Assembly (NCBI RefSeq): GCF_022664435.1
Contig: NZ_JAKREU010000011.1
Location: 1 to 64,000, forward strand
DNA: 64,000 nt
Direction: 5' to 3'
Source: Sphingomonas panni
GTDB lineage: Bacteria; Pseudomonadota; Alphaproteobacteria; Sphingomonadales; Sphingomonadaceae
Every line of letters starts with the position of its first letter. Positions within the stretch are counted from its first letter, which is position 1. The notes under the pieces are model-generated. The model did not search any database, was not told the DNA's origin, and saw only the letters and a list, made by a program, of their open reading frames with translations. Of the stretch, positions 25,064 to 33,073 are shown piece by piece. A program made the translations under genes and the position numbers.

Positions 25064-26118
25064 CGGGAATGAAGGGACCGGGCATCTTTCTCGCCCAGTT
25101 CATGGGTGCGGAAGCGCCGTTCGATACGCTGGAGAACATGGCGGAATGGGCCGCCGGCCTTGGCTATGTCGGGGTGCAAATCCCGTGCGACAGCCGGCTG
25201 ATCGACCTGAAGACCGCATCGGAAAGCCAGGATTATTGCGACGAACTGACCGGCAAGCTGGCGGCGCACGGCATCGAGGTGACCGAGCTGTCGACCCATT
25301 TGCAGGGGCAACTGGTCGCGGTCCACCCCGCCTATGACACGCTGTTCGACGGCTTTGCGCCCAAGGAAGTCCATGGCAAGCCTGCCGAGCGGCAGGTCTG
25401 GGCAGTCGATCAGGTCAAGATGGCGGCGAAGGCCAGCGCGAAGCTCGGTCTGAAGGCGCACGCGACCTTTTCCGGCGCGCTGGCATGGCCCTATGTCTAT
25501 CCGTGGCCGCAGCGTCCCGCCGGGCTGGTCGAGGAGGCGTTCGCCGAACTGGCGCGGCGCTGGACTCCGATCCTCGACGTGTTCGAGGATAATGGCGTGC
25601 ATTGCGCGTTCGAGGTTCATGCCGGCGAAGACCTGCACGACGGTGCGACCTGGGAGCGCTTCCTAGAGGCGGTGAAGGGCCACAATGCCGCGCGGCTGCT
25701 GTTCGATCCGTCGCATTATGTGCTGCAGCAGCTCGACTATCTCGACTTCATCGACCGCTATCACGACCGCATCTCGTGCTTCCACGTCAAGGACGCCGAG
25801 TTCAACCCGACGGGGCGCTCGGGCGTCTATGGCGGCTATCAGAACTGGATCGATCGCGCCGGGCGGTTCCGCTCGCTGGGCGACGGGCAGGTCGATTTCT
25901 CGGGCGTGTTCAGCCGCATGGCGCAGTACGGCTATGACGGCTGGGCGGTGCTGGAATGGGAATGTGCGCTGAAGAACTCGGCGGACGGCGCGGCCGAGGG
26001 TGCGCCGTTCATCGAAGCGCATATGATCCGCCTGACCGACCATCCGTTCGACGATTTCGCCAAGAGCGGTGTGGATCGCGCCGCGATCCGCAAGCTGATG
26101 GGACTGTCCCCGGAATGA
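25060..26118 (+). CDS. Sugar phosphate isomerase/epimerase-like TIM-barrel protein (cytosolic)
   Basis: 352 residues, xylose-isomerase-like TIM-barrel fold (AP endonuclease 2 superfamily). Metal and substrate segments: FEVHAGEDLHDG, LLFDPSHYVLQQ, DRISCFHVKDAEF and VLEWECA. No signal peptide, so cytoplasmic, unlike the two exported TIM-barrel proteins further on. The family covers isomerases, epimerases, dehydratases and 3-keto-glycoside enzymes, and the exact reaction is not readable. It is coupled by ATGA to the transporter before it and the Gfo/Idh gene after it. Confidence 0.85.
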   Translation: MTGMKGPGIFLAQFMGAEAPFDTLENMAEWAAGLGYVGVQIPCDSRLIDLKTASESQDYCDELTGKLAAHGIEVTELSTHLQGQLVAVHPAYDTLFDGFAPKEVHGKPAERQVWAVDQVKMAAKASAKLGLKAHATFSGALAWPYVYPWPQRPAGLVEEAFAELARRWTPILDVFEDNGVHCAFEVHAGEDLHDGATWERFLEAVKGHNAARLLFDPSHYVLQQLDYLDFIDRYHDRISCFHVKDAEFNPTGRSGVYGGYQNWIDRAGRFRSLGDGQVDFSGVFSRMAQYGYDGWAVLEWECALKNSADGAAEGAPFIEAHMIRLTDHPFDDFAKSGVDRAAIRKLMGLSPE

Positions 26119-27263
26119 GCGGCAAGCGACCCCTGAAGCTCGGCATGGCCGGCGGTGGCGAGGGTGCGTTCATCGGCGCGATCCATCGCCATGCCGCGGC
26201 GATGGATGGCGACTGGCAGCTGGTCGCCGGTGCATTCAGCAGCGATGCCGGCCGCAACGCGCGCAGCGGCGACGCGCTGCACCTCGATCCCGCGCGCGTC
26301 TATGGCAACATCCATGCGCTGATCGCGGGCGAACTGGCCTTGCCGGTGGGGGAGCGGATCGATGCGCTGGCGATCGTCACGCCGAACCATCTGCACGCGC
26401 CGATGGCGATCGCGGCGCTGAATGCTGGCATCCATGTCTTTTGCGAAAAGCCGATGGCGATGAATGGCGACGAGGCCCGCGCCATCGCCGCCGCCGCAGA
26501 GGCCGGTGGGGCGAAGTTCGCGTTGGCGTTCACCTATAGCGGCTATCCGCTGGTCGAAGAGGCGCGGGCCCGCGTCGCACGCGGCGATCTGGGCAAGGTC
26601 CGGGTCGTGCAGGTCGAGTATCTGCAGGGCTGGCTGAGCCTGCCGATCGATGGCGAGGGCAACAAGCAGGCCGAATGGCGCACCGATCCGGCCAAGGCGG
26701 GGCTGGGCGGGTGTCTGGGTGATATCGGTACCCATGCATTCCATCTGGCCGAGCATGTCGCGGGGATCCGCGTCGACGCGCTGTCAGCCGATCTGACCAC
26801 GCATGTGCCGGGACGCCGGCTGGACGATGACGTCAGTGCGCTGCTGCGCTTCGACGGTGGTGCGCGGGGCACGCTGAAGGCCAGTCAGGTCGCGGCGGGC
26901 GAGGAAAACGGTTTGAAGCTGCGCGTGTCGGGCGAACGGGGCACGCTCGAATGGGCGCAGATGGAGCCGAACACGCTGACGCTGCGATGGCTCGACCGGC
27001 CGACCGAGGTCGTGCGGGCCGGCGGGCCGGGGCTGGGCGCTTCGACGCAGGCGCTGCTGCGTACACCTTCGGGTCATCCCGAAGGCTATATCGAGGCTTT
27101 CGCCAATCTGTATCGGGGCTTTGCCGCCCGGATACGGGGCGACGACGAACGGTTCGTGCCGGGCCTGACCGATGGCTTGCGCACCATGGCATTCATCGAG
27201 GCGATGATCGCAAACGCCGCGTCGGACGACAAATGGACCCATGTATCGGGAGAGTATCGATGA
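26115..27263 (+). CDS. Gfo/Idh/MocA family NAD(P)-dependent oxidoreductase
   Basis: 382 residues. N-terminal Rossmann fold (LKLGMAGGGEGAFIGAIH), the family EKP motif (HVFCEKPMAMNGDEA), and the GGCLGDIGTHAFHLAEH segment with the catalytic His/Asp region. The family oxidises or reduces sugar hydroxyls and includes glucoside-3-dehydrogenases and 3-keto-sugar reductases. Cytosolic. The ATG at 26115 overlaps the previous stop, and the cytochrome c gene overlaps its end, so it sits inside the sugar operon. Confidence 0.9.
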   Translation: MSGKRPLKLGMAGGGEGAFIGAIHRHAAAMDGDWQLVAGAFSSDAGRNARSGDALHLDPARVYGNIHALIAGELALPVGERIDALAIVTPNHLHAPMAIAALNAGIHVFCEKPMAMNGDEARAIAAAAEAGGAKFALAFTYSGYPLVEEARARVARGDLGKVRVVQVEYLQGWLSLPIDGEGNKQAEWRTDPAKAGLGGCLGDIGTHAFHLAEHVAGIRVDALSADLTTHVPGRRLDDDVSALLRFDGGARGTLKASQVAAGEENGLKLRVSGERGTLEWAQMEPNTLTLRWLDRPTEVVRAGGPGLGASTQALLRTPSGHPEGYIEAFANLYRGFAARIRGDDERFVPGLTDGLRTMAFIEAMIANAASDDKWTHVSGEYR

Positions 27264-27637
27264 AATTCTTGATGGGGATCGCCATCGCCGGGACCGGCGC
27301 GACCGTCGCGCTGCTCGCCACCGCCACGCCGACTACCGCCCAGACACCGGCACCGGCCGCGTTCAACGCGTGCAAGGCGTGCCATACCGTCAACAAGGGC
27401 GGGCGCAACGGCATCGGCCCGAACCTGAACGGTGTGGTCGGACGTCCGGCGGCATCTGTCGCCGGCTTCAACTATTCGCCGGCGCTCAAGGGCTCGAAGC
27501 TGCGCTGGGATGCCAAGACGCTGGATGAATATCTGGCGGCCCCGGCCAAGAAGGTGCCGGGCACCCGGATGCCGATCGCGACGCCCGATGCGGCGAAGCG
27601 CGCGGCGATCATCGCCTATCTGACGTCGGCCAAATGA
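27260..27637 (+). CDS. Periplasmic c-type cytochrome (class I)
   Basis: 125 residues: signal peptide (cleavage about residue 27, TTAQ), a single haem motif Cys38-Lys-Ala-Cys41-His42, GIGPNLNGVVGRPAASVAGF, and axial Met104 (TRMPI). It is a normal short cytochrome c. Linkage to a GMC dehydrogenase and a subunit-3 protein suggests it is the electron acceptor of that periplasmic sugar dehydrogenase. ATGA overlaps at both ends. Confidence 0.93.
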   Translation: MKFLMGIAIAGTGATVALLATATPTTAQTPAPAAFNACKACHTVNKGGRNGIGPNLNGVVGRPAASVAGFNYSPALKGSKLRWDAKTLDEYLAAPAKKVPGTRMPIATPDAAKRAAIIAYLTSAK

Positions 27638-28548
27638 GCGGGGTGTCGCGCCGCACGGTGATGGCGGGCGGCGCTGCGGCGACGCTGGCGGTCGGCGTCG
27701 GCGCGGCACAGCGCCCGCCGTCCAACGCCGCGCGCTTTTCGCTGAAGTTCGCGCCGCATGAGGGCAGCTTCGCCAGCCGGGGCGGGCGGATCGAACAGAT
27801 CGCCTATGCCGCCGACCAGGGCTTTACCGCCTGGGAGGACAACGAGGCGGGCTTGCGCAGCGTCGCCGAACAGACGGCGATGGCGAAGGCGCTGCAACAA
27901 CGTGGCATGACCATGGGCGTGTTCGTCGCCTCCATGCCGAAATGGGCGCAGTCGCGGCCGATCCTGGGCGCGACCGACGGGGCGGAGCGAGAGGCGTTCC
28001 TCGCCGACATCCGCGCCTCGATCGACGTCGCCAAGCGCCTGTCGGCGACGCGGATGACGGTGGTCACCGGCTTCATGGACCCGCGCGTCCCGCTGGATAT
28101 CCAGACCGCAAGGGTGATCGACGTGATGCGTCGCGCGGGCGAGATCGTCGCACCGCACGGCATCGCGATGGTGATGGAGCCGCTGAACACGCGGACCAAC
28201 CATCCCGGCGTCTATATGCAGACCGTCGCACAGGGCTATGCGGTCGCGCGCGGCGCGAACAGTCCGGGCGTGAAGGTGCTGGCCGACCTGTATCACGAAC
28301 AGATTCAGTCGGGGAATTTGATCCCGACCCTAAGTGCCTGCTGGGACGAGATCGGCTATATCCAGTTCGGCGACAATCCCGGACGGAACGAGCCGGGCAC
28401 CGGCGAAATCAACTATGCGACGATCGTCCGCTGGCTGCGCGACAAACGCTATGCCGGCGTGATCGGCATGGAACATGGCAATTCGCTGAAAGGCCGACCG
28501 GGGGAGGAGGCGCTGATCGCCGCCTATCGCCGGATCGATCAGGCTTAA
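27634..28548 (+). CDS. Exported TIM-barrel protein, hydroxypyruvate isomerase-like
   Basis: 304 residues with a Tat-type signal peptide (SRRTVMAGGAAATLAV) followed by an AP-endonuclease-2/Hyi-like TIM barrel: VMEPLNTRTNHPG, VKVLADLYHEQIQSGN, IQFGDNPGRNEPGTGE and YAGVIGMEHGNS match the hydroxypyruvate isomerase pattern. An exported member cannot be metabolising hydroxypyruvate in the cytosol, so it more likely works on a sugar or keto-sugar in the periplasm. It starts with an ATGA overlap to the cytochrome. Confidence 0.85.
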   Translation: MSGVSRRTVMAGGAAATLAVGVGAAQRPPSNAARFSLKFAPHEGSFASRGGRIEQIAYAADQGFTAWEDNEAGLRSVAEQTAMAKALQQRGMTMGVFVASMPKWAQSRPILGATDGAEREAFLADIRASIDVAKRLSATRMTVVTGFMDPRVPLDIQTARVIDVMRRAGEIVAPHGIAMVMEPLNTRTNHPGVYMQTVAQGYAVARGANSPGVKVLADLYHEQIQSGNLIPTLSACWDEIGYIQFGDNPGRNEPGTGEINYATIVRWLRDKRYAGVIGMEHGNSLKGRPGEEALIAAYRRIDQA

Positions 28549-28561
28549 CGGGGAGGGACGG

Positions 28562-29389
28562 ATGACGCTCCGCACGATGGTCGCGCTCGGCGCGACGTTG
28601 ATAACGCTCTCAACATCCGGCATCGCGCAGGACAAGCCGGGCTTCAAGGATACACCGATGCTGCCCGGCGGGCAGTGGCGGGTCCACGACGCCGACCGGC
28701 CGGCACCGGTGGTGGTGGCGCCGGCCAAGGCACCGGGTGGCGCGCCGTCGGATGCGGTCGTGCTGTTCGACGGGCGCTCGCTCGACGCATGGACGCCGCA
28801 GCGCATGGCATGGCCGATCAAGGACGGTGCGATGACCGTGCCGTCGCGCGCCAGCGCCGGGGGCGAGAATGCACTGGTGACCAAGCAGAGCTTCGGCGAC
28901 ATACAGCTCCATCTGGAGTTCCGCAGCCCCAACCCGCCGACCAAGTCGTCGCAGGATCGCGGCAATAGCGGCGTGTGGTTCATGCAGCGCTACGAGGTGC
29001 AGATCCTCGACGGGTACCGGAACCCGACCTATGCCGATGGCACGGTGGGCGCGGTCTATGGCTGGAAGCCGCCGCTGGTGAACGCGTCGCGCGCGCCGGG
29101 CGAATGGCAGAGCTACGACATCATTTTCGAACGGCCGCGTTTCGGTGCGGATGGGTCGTTGGTCCGCCCCGCCTATGTCACCGCATTCCTGAACGGGGTT
29201 CTGGTGCAGAACCATCAGGCGATGCTGGGTACGACCATATGGCGGCAGGTCGCGAAATATACGCCGCACGGCGATGCCGCGCCGATCCAGTTGCAGGACC
29301 ATGATTCGCCGGTGTCGTTCCGCAACATCTGGGTCCGGCCCCTACCCGAAGCCGCCATTGCGCAGGATTTGAAGGAGACCATGAAATGA
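28562..29389 (+). CDS. DUF1080 (3-keto-disaccharide hydrolase/lyase family) exported protein
   Basis: 275 residues with a signal peptide (cleavage about SGIAQ, residue 23), then a concanavalin-like DUF1080 domain: VLFDGRSLDAWTP, FGDIQLHLEFRSPNPP, DRGNSGVWFMQRYEVQILDG, YTPHGDAAPIQLQDHDSPVSFRNIWVRPL. Members act on 3-keto-glycosides formed by prior C3 oxidation, by hydrolysis or elimination. Its location between a cytochrome and a GMC system fits that role. A GGAGGG lies before the ATG; it overlaps the next gene by ATGA. Confidence 0.88.
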   Translation: MTLRTMVALGATLITLSTSGIAQDKPGFKDTPMLPGGQWRVHDADRPAPVVVAPAKAPGGAPSDAVVLFDGRSLDAWTPQRMAWPIKDGAMTVPSRASAGGENALVTKQSFGDIQLHLEFRSPNPPTKSSQDRGNSGVWFMQRYEVQILDGYRNPTYADGTVGAVYGWKPPLVNASRAPGEWQSYDIIFERPRFGADGSLVRPAYVTAFLNGVLVQNHQAMLGTTIWRQVAKYTPHGDAAPIQLQDHDSPVSFRNIWVRPLPEAAIAQDLKETMK

Positions 29390-29961
29390 TCGACCGGAGG
29401 ACGGCGCTGGCCGGCGTCGCGGCGATGTTCGGCACCGCGCTCTACGCCCCGCTCGCCCGCGCGGCCGGGGCAAGCGGTCCGGTGACGACACCGGTGCCCG
29501 CCATCAGCGAGGGGCCGCCCAGCGTGGCGGTGTTCACGCCCGCACAGCGCGCGGCGATGACGGCGCTCAGCGAACGGGTGCTGCCGACGACCGATACGCC
29601 GGGTGCGATCGCCGCGGGCGTGCCGCAATATATCGAAAAGCTGCTGGCTGACTGGTCCTATCCGGCCGAGCGCGTGCCGATCATCGCCGGACTCGACGCG
29701 ATCGAGGCGAAGTCGATGGCCGACTATCGCGTGTCGACTGCAAAGGCGACGCCCGCGCAGCAGGATGCGTTGCTGACCGCAGCGATGAACGACCAGGTCA
29801 CGGGCGGCAAGACCTTCTTCGAAGCGTTCCGCCAGCTGGTCATCGCCGGCTATTACACGTCGGAAATCGGCATGACGCAGGAGCGCGAATATCTGCCGGT
29901 GCCCGGCGAATATGACGGCGCCTTTCCCTATTCCAAGGTCAACAAGGTCTATAGCGCATGA
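29386..29961 (+). CDS. Gluconate 2-dehydrogenase subunit 3-like small subunit (exported)
   Basis: 191 residues with a twin-arginine-like leader (DRRTALAGVAAMF), then a helical domain with VFTPAQRAAMTALSERVLPTTDTPGAIAAGVPQYIEKL, the pattern of gluconate-2-dehydrogenase subunit 3. In characterised GMC-type sugar dehydrogenases this subunit carries the Tat signal and exports the signal-less flavoprotein with it. Here the GMC subunit (30820) indeed lacks a signal peptide. It overlaps the next TIM-barrel gene by ATGATG. Confidence 0.9.
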   Translation: MIDRRTALAGVAAMFGTALYAPLARAAGASGPVTTPVPAISEGPPSVAVFTPAQRAAMTALSERVLPTTDTPGAIAAGVPQYIEKLLADWSYPAERVPIIAGLDAIEAKSMADYRVSTAKATPAQQDALLTAAMNDQVTGGKTFFEAFRQLVIAGYYTSEIGMTQEREYLPVPGEYDGAFPYSKVNKVYSA

Positions 29962-30791
29962 TGATCGATCGCAGGAACCTCCTGATCGGGGCAGGCGGCG
30001 TCGCCGCGCTCGCCGCCACCCGGACCGCCTCGGCCGCACAGATCGGCAAGGTCGGCATCCAGCTCTACACCGTGCGCGACCTGTTCCAGAAGGACCCGGT
30101 GGCGACGCTGACCTCGATTGCCAAGATCGGCTATCGCGAGGTCGAATATGGCGGCGGCGGATACGACGCCATGGACCACAAGATGCTGCGGCGGACGATG
30201 GACCGGCTGGGGCTGATGTCGCCATCGGTCCATATCGGCTATGAAGCGCTGCTCGCATCGTTCGACAAGCAGGTCGCGATGGCCAAGACGCTGGGCGCGG
30301 ACACGGTCATCCTGCCGTATATGACCGACCAGTATCGCACCGAAGCGGGCTGGACGCAGGCGCTGCCCAACATAACCCGCTTCGCCCGCGACCTGCGCAA
30401 GGCGGGGTTGGGTTTTGCCTATCACAACCACGATTTCGAATTCACGGTGAAGCCGGGCGGGGTCAGCCTGTACGAACGACTGCTCAAGGAAACCGACCCG
30501 TCGTTGGTGAAGGTCGAACTCGACCTCTATTGGGTCGGCCATGCCGGCGAGGATGTCGGTGGCTGGATCGATCGGCTGGGGCCGCGCCTCTATGCCTATC
30601 ACGTCAAGGACATGCGCGCCGATGGCAGCATGTGCGCGGTGGGTGCGGGCAAGACCGACTTCGCCGCACTGTTCCGCCGGCCGGGAAGCCGGGGGGTCCG
30701 CCATTTCTATGTCGAGAACGATCAGGCACCGGCGCCCTATCTGCCCGACATCACGACCAGCTATCGGACGCTGCGCGCGCTTCGCTACTGA
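29958..30791 (+). CDS. Exported sugar phosphate isomerase/epimerase-like TIM-barrel protein
   Basis: 277 residues: Tat leader (DRRNLLIGAGGVAALAA), then a xylose-isomerase-like TIM barrel with KVGIQLYTVRDLF, YHNHDFEF, VELDLYWVGHAG, YAYHVKDM. The YHNHDFEF and ELDLYW/HVKD residues supply the usual metal ligands. This is the second exported TIM-barrel protein of the operon and it lies between the two dehydrogenase subunits, so it probably acts on the periplasmic oxidised glycoside. Confidence 0.87.
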   Translation: MMIDRRNLLIGAGGVAALAATRTASAAQIGKVGIQLYTVRDLFQKDPVATLTSIAKIGYREVEYGGGGYDAMDHKMLRRTMDRLGLMSPSVHIGYEALLASFDKQVAMAKTLGADTVILPYMTDQYRTEAGWTQALPNITRFARDLRKAGLGFAYHNHDFEFTVKPGGVSLYERLLKETDPSLVKVELDLYWVGHAGEDVGGWIDRLGPRLYAYHVKDMRADGSMCAVGAGKTDFAALFRRPGSRGVRHFYVENDQAPAPYLPDITTSYRTLRALRY

Positions 30792-30819
30792 ACAAGAACG
30801 ATACCCTGGGAGGGGATTT

Positions 30820-32496
30820 ATGGCTGTCACCAACAGGTTCGACGCGATCGTCATCGGATCGGGCGTCAGCGGCGGATTCGCCGCGAAGGAACTGACCGAA
30901 AAGGGCCTGCGCGTCCTGATGCTCGACCGTGGGCGCATGGTCGAGCATATCGAGGGCTATCCCTATGACGGGAAGCCGGCGTACGAGGTGCCGGCGCGCA
31001 ACATGATGCCCAAGCCGCTGATGGACAGCGACTATTTCATCGCCAAGAACGGCTATGTCGCGCCGAGCAGCCGGCAGTTCTACAATGACGACCGGCTGAA
31101 CCCCTATGCCTATGACGAGGGCGAGAAATTCTACTGGATCCGCCCCGGCGCGGTCGGTGGCAAGTCTCTGATCTGGGGTCGCTGGTCGTTCCGGTGGAGC
31201 GCGGACGACTTCGCGGCGAACAAGCGCGAAGGCATCGATGGCGAATGGCCGATCGGCTATGACGACGTCGCGCCGTGGTACAGCTATGTCGAGAAATATA
31301 TCGGCGTCTCGGGATCGCGCGAGAACCTGCCCTATCTGCCCGACAGCGAATTCCAGCCGCCGATGCCGATGAACGTCGCGGAGAAATGGCTGAAGACGCG
31401 GTTGGAAACGCAGTTTCCGGGACGCAAGCTGATCCACACCCGGTTGTCGAACATGACCGAGGACAAGCCCGACCAGAACCGCAGCAAGTGCCAGTTCCGC
31501 AATCAGTGCGGCAATGGCTGTTCGTTCGGTGCCTATTTCTCGACCCAGGCGGTGACGCTGCCCGCCGCGCGGGCGACCGGGCGGCTGACGCTGCAGTCGG
31601 ACGCGGTGGTCACGAACCTCGAATATGACGCCGCGCGCAAGAAGGTGACCGGGGTCCGCTTCATTGATGCGAAGACCGGACAGGCGCAGACGGTACAGGC
31701 CGGCATGGTGTTCCTGTGCGCGTCGGCGATGGCATCGACGCAGATCCTGATGAATTCGCGGATGGGCGGCGGCGGTCGGAGCCATTTCGATACCAGCGGG
31801 ACGCTGGGCCGCTATGTAATGGACCATATCTTCCGCGTCGGTGCGGAGGGGGAAATTCCCGGCATGACCGACCTTATCGAATTCGGACGGCGGCCGGGCG
31901 GGGTGTATGTCCCGCGCTTCCGCAACCTGAATGGCGAGGAAGGCGTCGGTTTCCGCCGCGGCTATGGCTATCAGGGCAGCGCGCGGCGCGATCCGGCGGC
32001 ACCGGTCGGTTTCGGCAAGGACATGAAGCATGCCATGCGCCAGTACGGCCCGTGGAAGTTCGGCATGGGCGCATTCGGCGAATGCCTGCCCTATGCCGAC
32101 AATCGCGTGTCGCTCCATGCAAACAAGGTCGACCGGTTCGGCGTGCCGCTGATGAAGTTCGACGTCACCTTCCGCGACAACGAACTGAAGATGATGGCCG
32201 ATGCCCGGATCGAGGGCGAGAAGATGCTGAAGGCCGCCGGACTAACGAATGTGCGCAGCTACGAAGGAGCGCATGTCCCCGGCGATGCGATCCACGAAAT
32301 GGGTGGGGCGCGCATGGGTTCCGACCCGCGCAAATCGGTGCTGAACCAGTGGAGCCAGGCGCATGATGCGTCGAACCTGTACGTCACCGACGGCGCGCAG
32401 ATGGCATCGGTGTCGTGCGTCAATCCGTCGCTGACCTTTATGGCGCTGACCGCACGCGCGGCGGACCATGCGGTGCGGACGAAGGCCTGGGCGTGA
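30820..32496 (+). CDS. GMC-family FAD sugar dehydrogenase (catalytic subunit)
   Basis: 558 residues. FAD-binding GSGVSGGFAAKELTEKG (13 on), GGKSLIWGRWSFR, a Cys-rich RNQCGNGCSFGAYF segment, and a C-terminal GMC domain with HEMGGARMG and SCVNPSLTFMALTARAADH, giving the His/Asn active-site pair. It resembles the gluconate/glucoside dehydrogenase branch that pairs with a subunit 3 and a cytochrome c. No signal peptide: export as a complex with the small subunit (29386) is expected. GGGAGGGG precedes the ATG. It is the last gene of the operon, with a strong hairpin just beyond. Confidence 0.92.
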   Translation: MAVTNRFDAIVIGSGVSGGFAAKELTEKGLRVLMLDRGRMVEHIEGYPYDGKPAYEVPARNMMPKPLMDSDYFIAKNGYVAPSSRQFYNDDRLNPYAYDEGEKFYWIRPGAVGGKSLIWGRWSFRWSADDFAANKREGIDGEWPIGYDDVAPWYSYVEKYIGVSGSRENLPYLPDSEFQPPMPMNVAEKWLKTRLETQFPGRKLIHTRLSNMTEDKPDQNRSKCQFRNQCGNGCSFGAYFSTQAVTLPAARATGRLTLQSDAVVTNLEYDAARKKVTGVRFIDAKTGQAQTVQAGMVFLCASAMASTQILMNSRMGGGGRSHFDTSGTLGRYVMDHIFRVGAEGEIPGMTDLIEFGRRPGGVYVPRFRNLNGEEGVGFRRGYGYQGSARRDPAAPVGFGKDMKHAMRQYGPWKFGMGAFGECLPYADNRVSLHANKVDRFGVPLMKFDVTFRDNELKMMADARIEGEKMLKAAGLTNVRSYEGAHVPGDAIHEMGGARMGSDPRKSVLNQWSQAHDASNLYVTDGAQMASVSCVNPSLTFMALTARAADHAVRTKAWA

Positions 32497-32525
32497 GTGG
32501 CAGGTAGCGACGTCCAGGACCGGAT

Positions 32526-32553
32526 CGTCACCCCAGCCGCCGCTGGGGTGACG
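32526..32553 (+). terminator. Intrinsic-type hairpin after the sugar operon
   Basis: A perfect 12-bp stem CGTCACCCCAGC / GCTGGGGTGACG with a 4-nt loop, 30 nt after the GMC stop codon and before the converging gene at 32564. A T-run is weak (TTCG), so Rho may assist. It may serve both strands. Confidence 0.65.
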
Positions 32554-32563
32554 TTCGTGGCTG

Positions 32564-33031
32564 TCAGGCCGGCGAAGCGTCGCTGGCGATATCTGGTCGA
32601 AGGCCAAGCAGGATCAGCAGCATTCCCGCCACCGCTTCCGCATCGTCGGCGGGGGCCGTTCTGCTCTCGCCATCCCGCGCCTCGAACCCGTTGTTCACGC
32701 CGAGATTGTCGAACGGCGTGAGCGTGACGATCCGGTCGCGACGTTCCAGATCGACCCGCCTGGCATCGCGCATGAAGGTCTTGAAGTTCTTGACCGCGGC
32801 CGCATCCTGGAACGGGATGAACTGTCGCTTCCACTGTTCGGGCGTCGGATCGGCGACATCGATGGCCGATGCCGAGAGCGCATCGACGATCGCCTGCGCG
32901 ATCACCGCTTTCTTGGCGGACTTTCCGAACCATTTCGGGTCTGTGTCGATGGTATCGCCCGATGCGGTCCGCGACACGGTCGCGACGATGATCCGGCCGT
33001 TGGTGAAATAGGCGACTGCCGATTGCTGCAT
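32564..33031 (-). CDS. Hypothetical cytosolic protein, converging with the GMC gene
   Basis: 155 residues, no signal peptide and no long hydrophobic segment except a short LLILLGL near the C-terminus. The sequence looks genuinely protein-like (SAVAYFTNGRIIVATV; PEQWKRQFIPFQDAAAVKNF; RIVTLTPFDNLGVNNGFEA) but matches no family I recognise. It lies 42 nt downstream of cysH on the same strand, so it may be the last gene of the sulfate operon. No role can be assigned. Confidence 0.6.
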   Translation of the reverse strand: MQQSAVAYFTNGRIIVATVSRTASGDTIDTDPKWFGKSAKKAVIAQAIVDALSASAIDVADPTPEQWKRQFIPFQDAAAVKNFKTFMRDARRVDLERRDRIVTLTPFDNLGVNNGFEARDGESRTAPADDAEAVAGMLLILLGLRPDIASDASPA

Positions 33032-33073
33032 CGCGCCGCTTTGCCCGCGAACGCCAACGGGAGCAAGCGCGGG

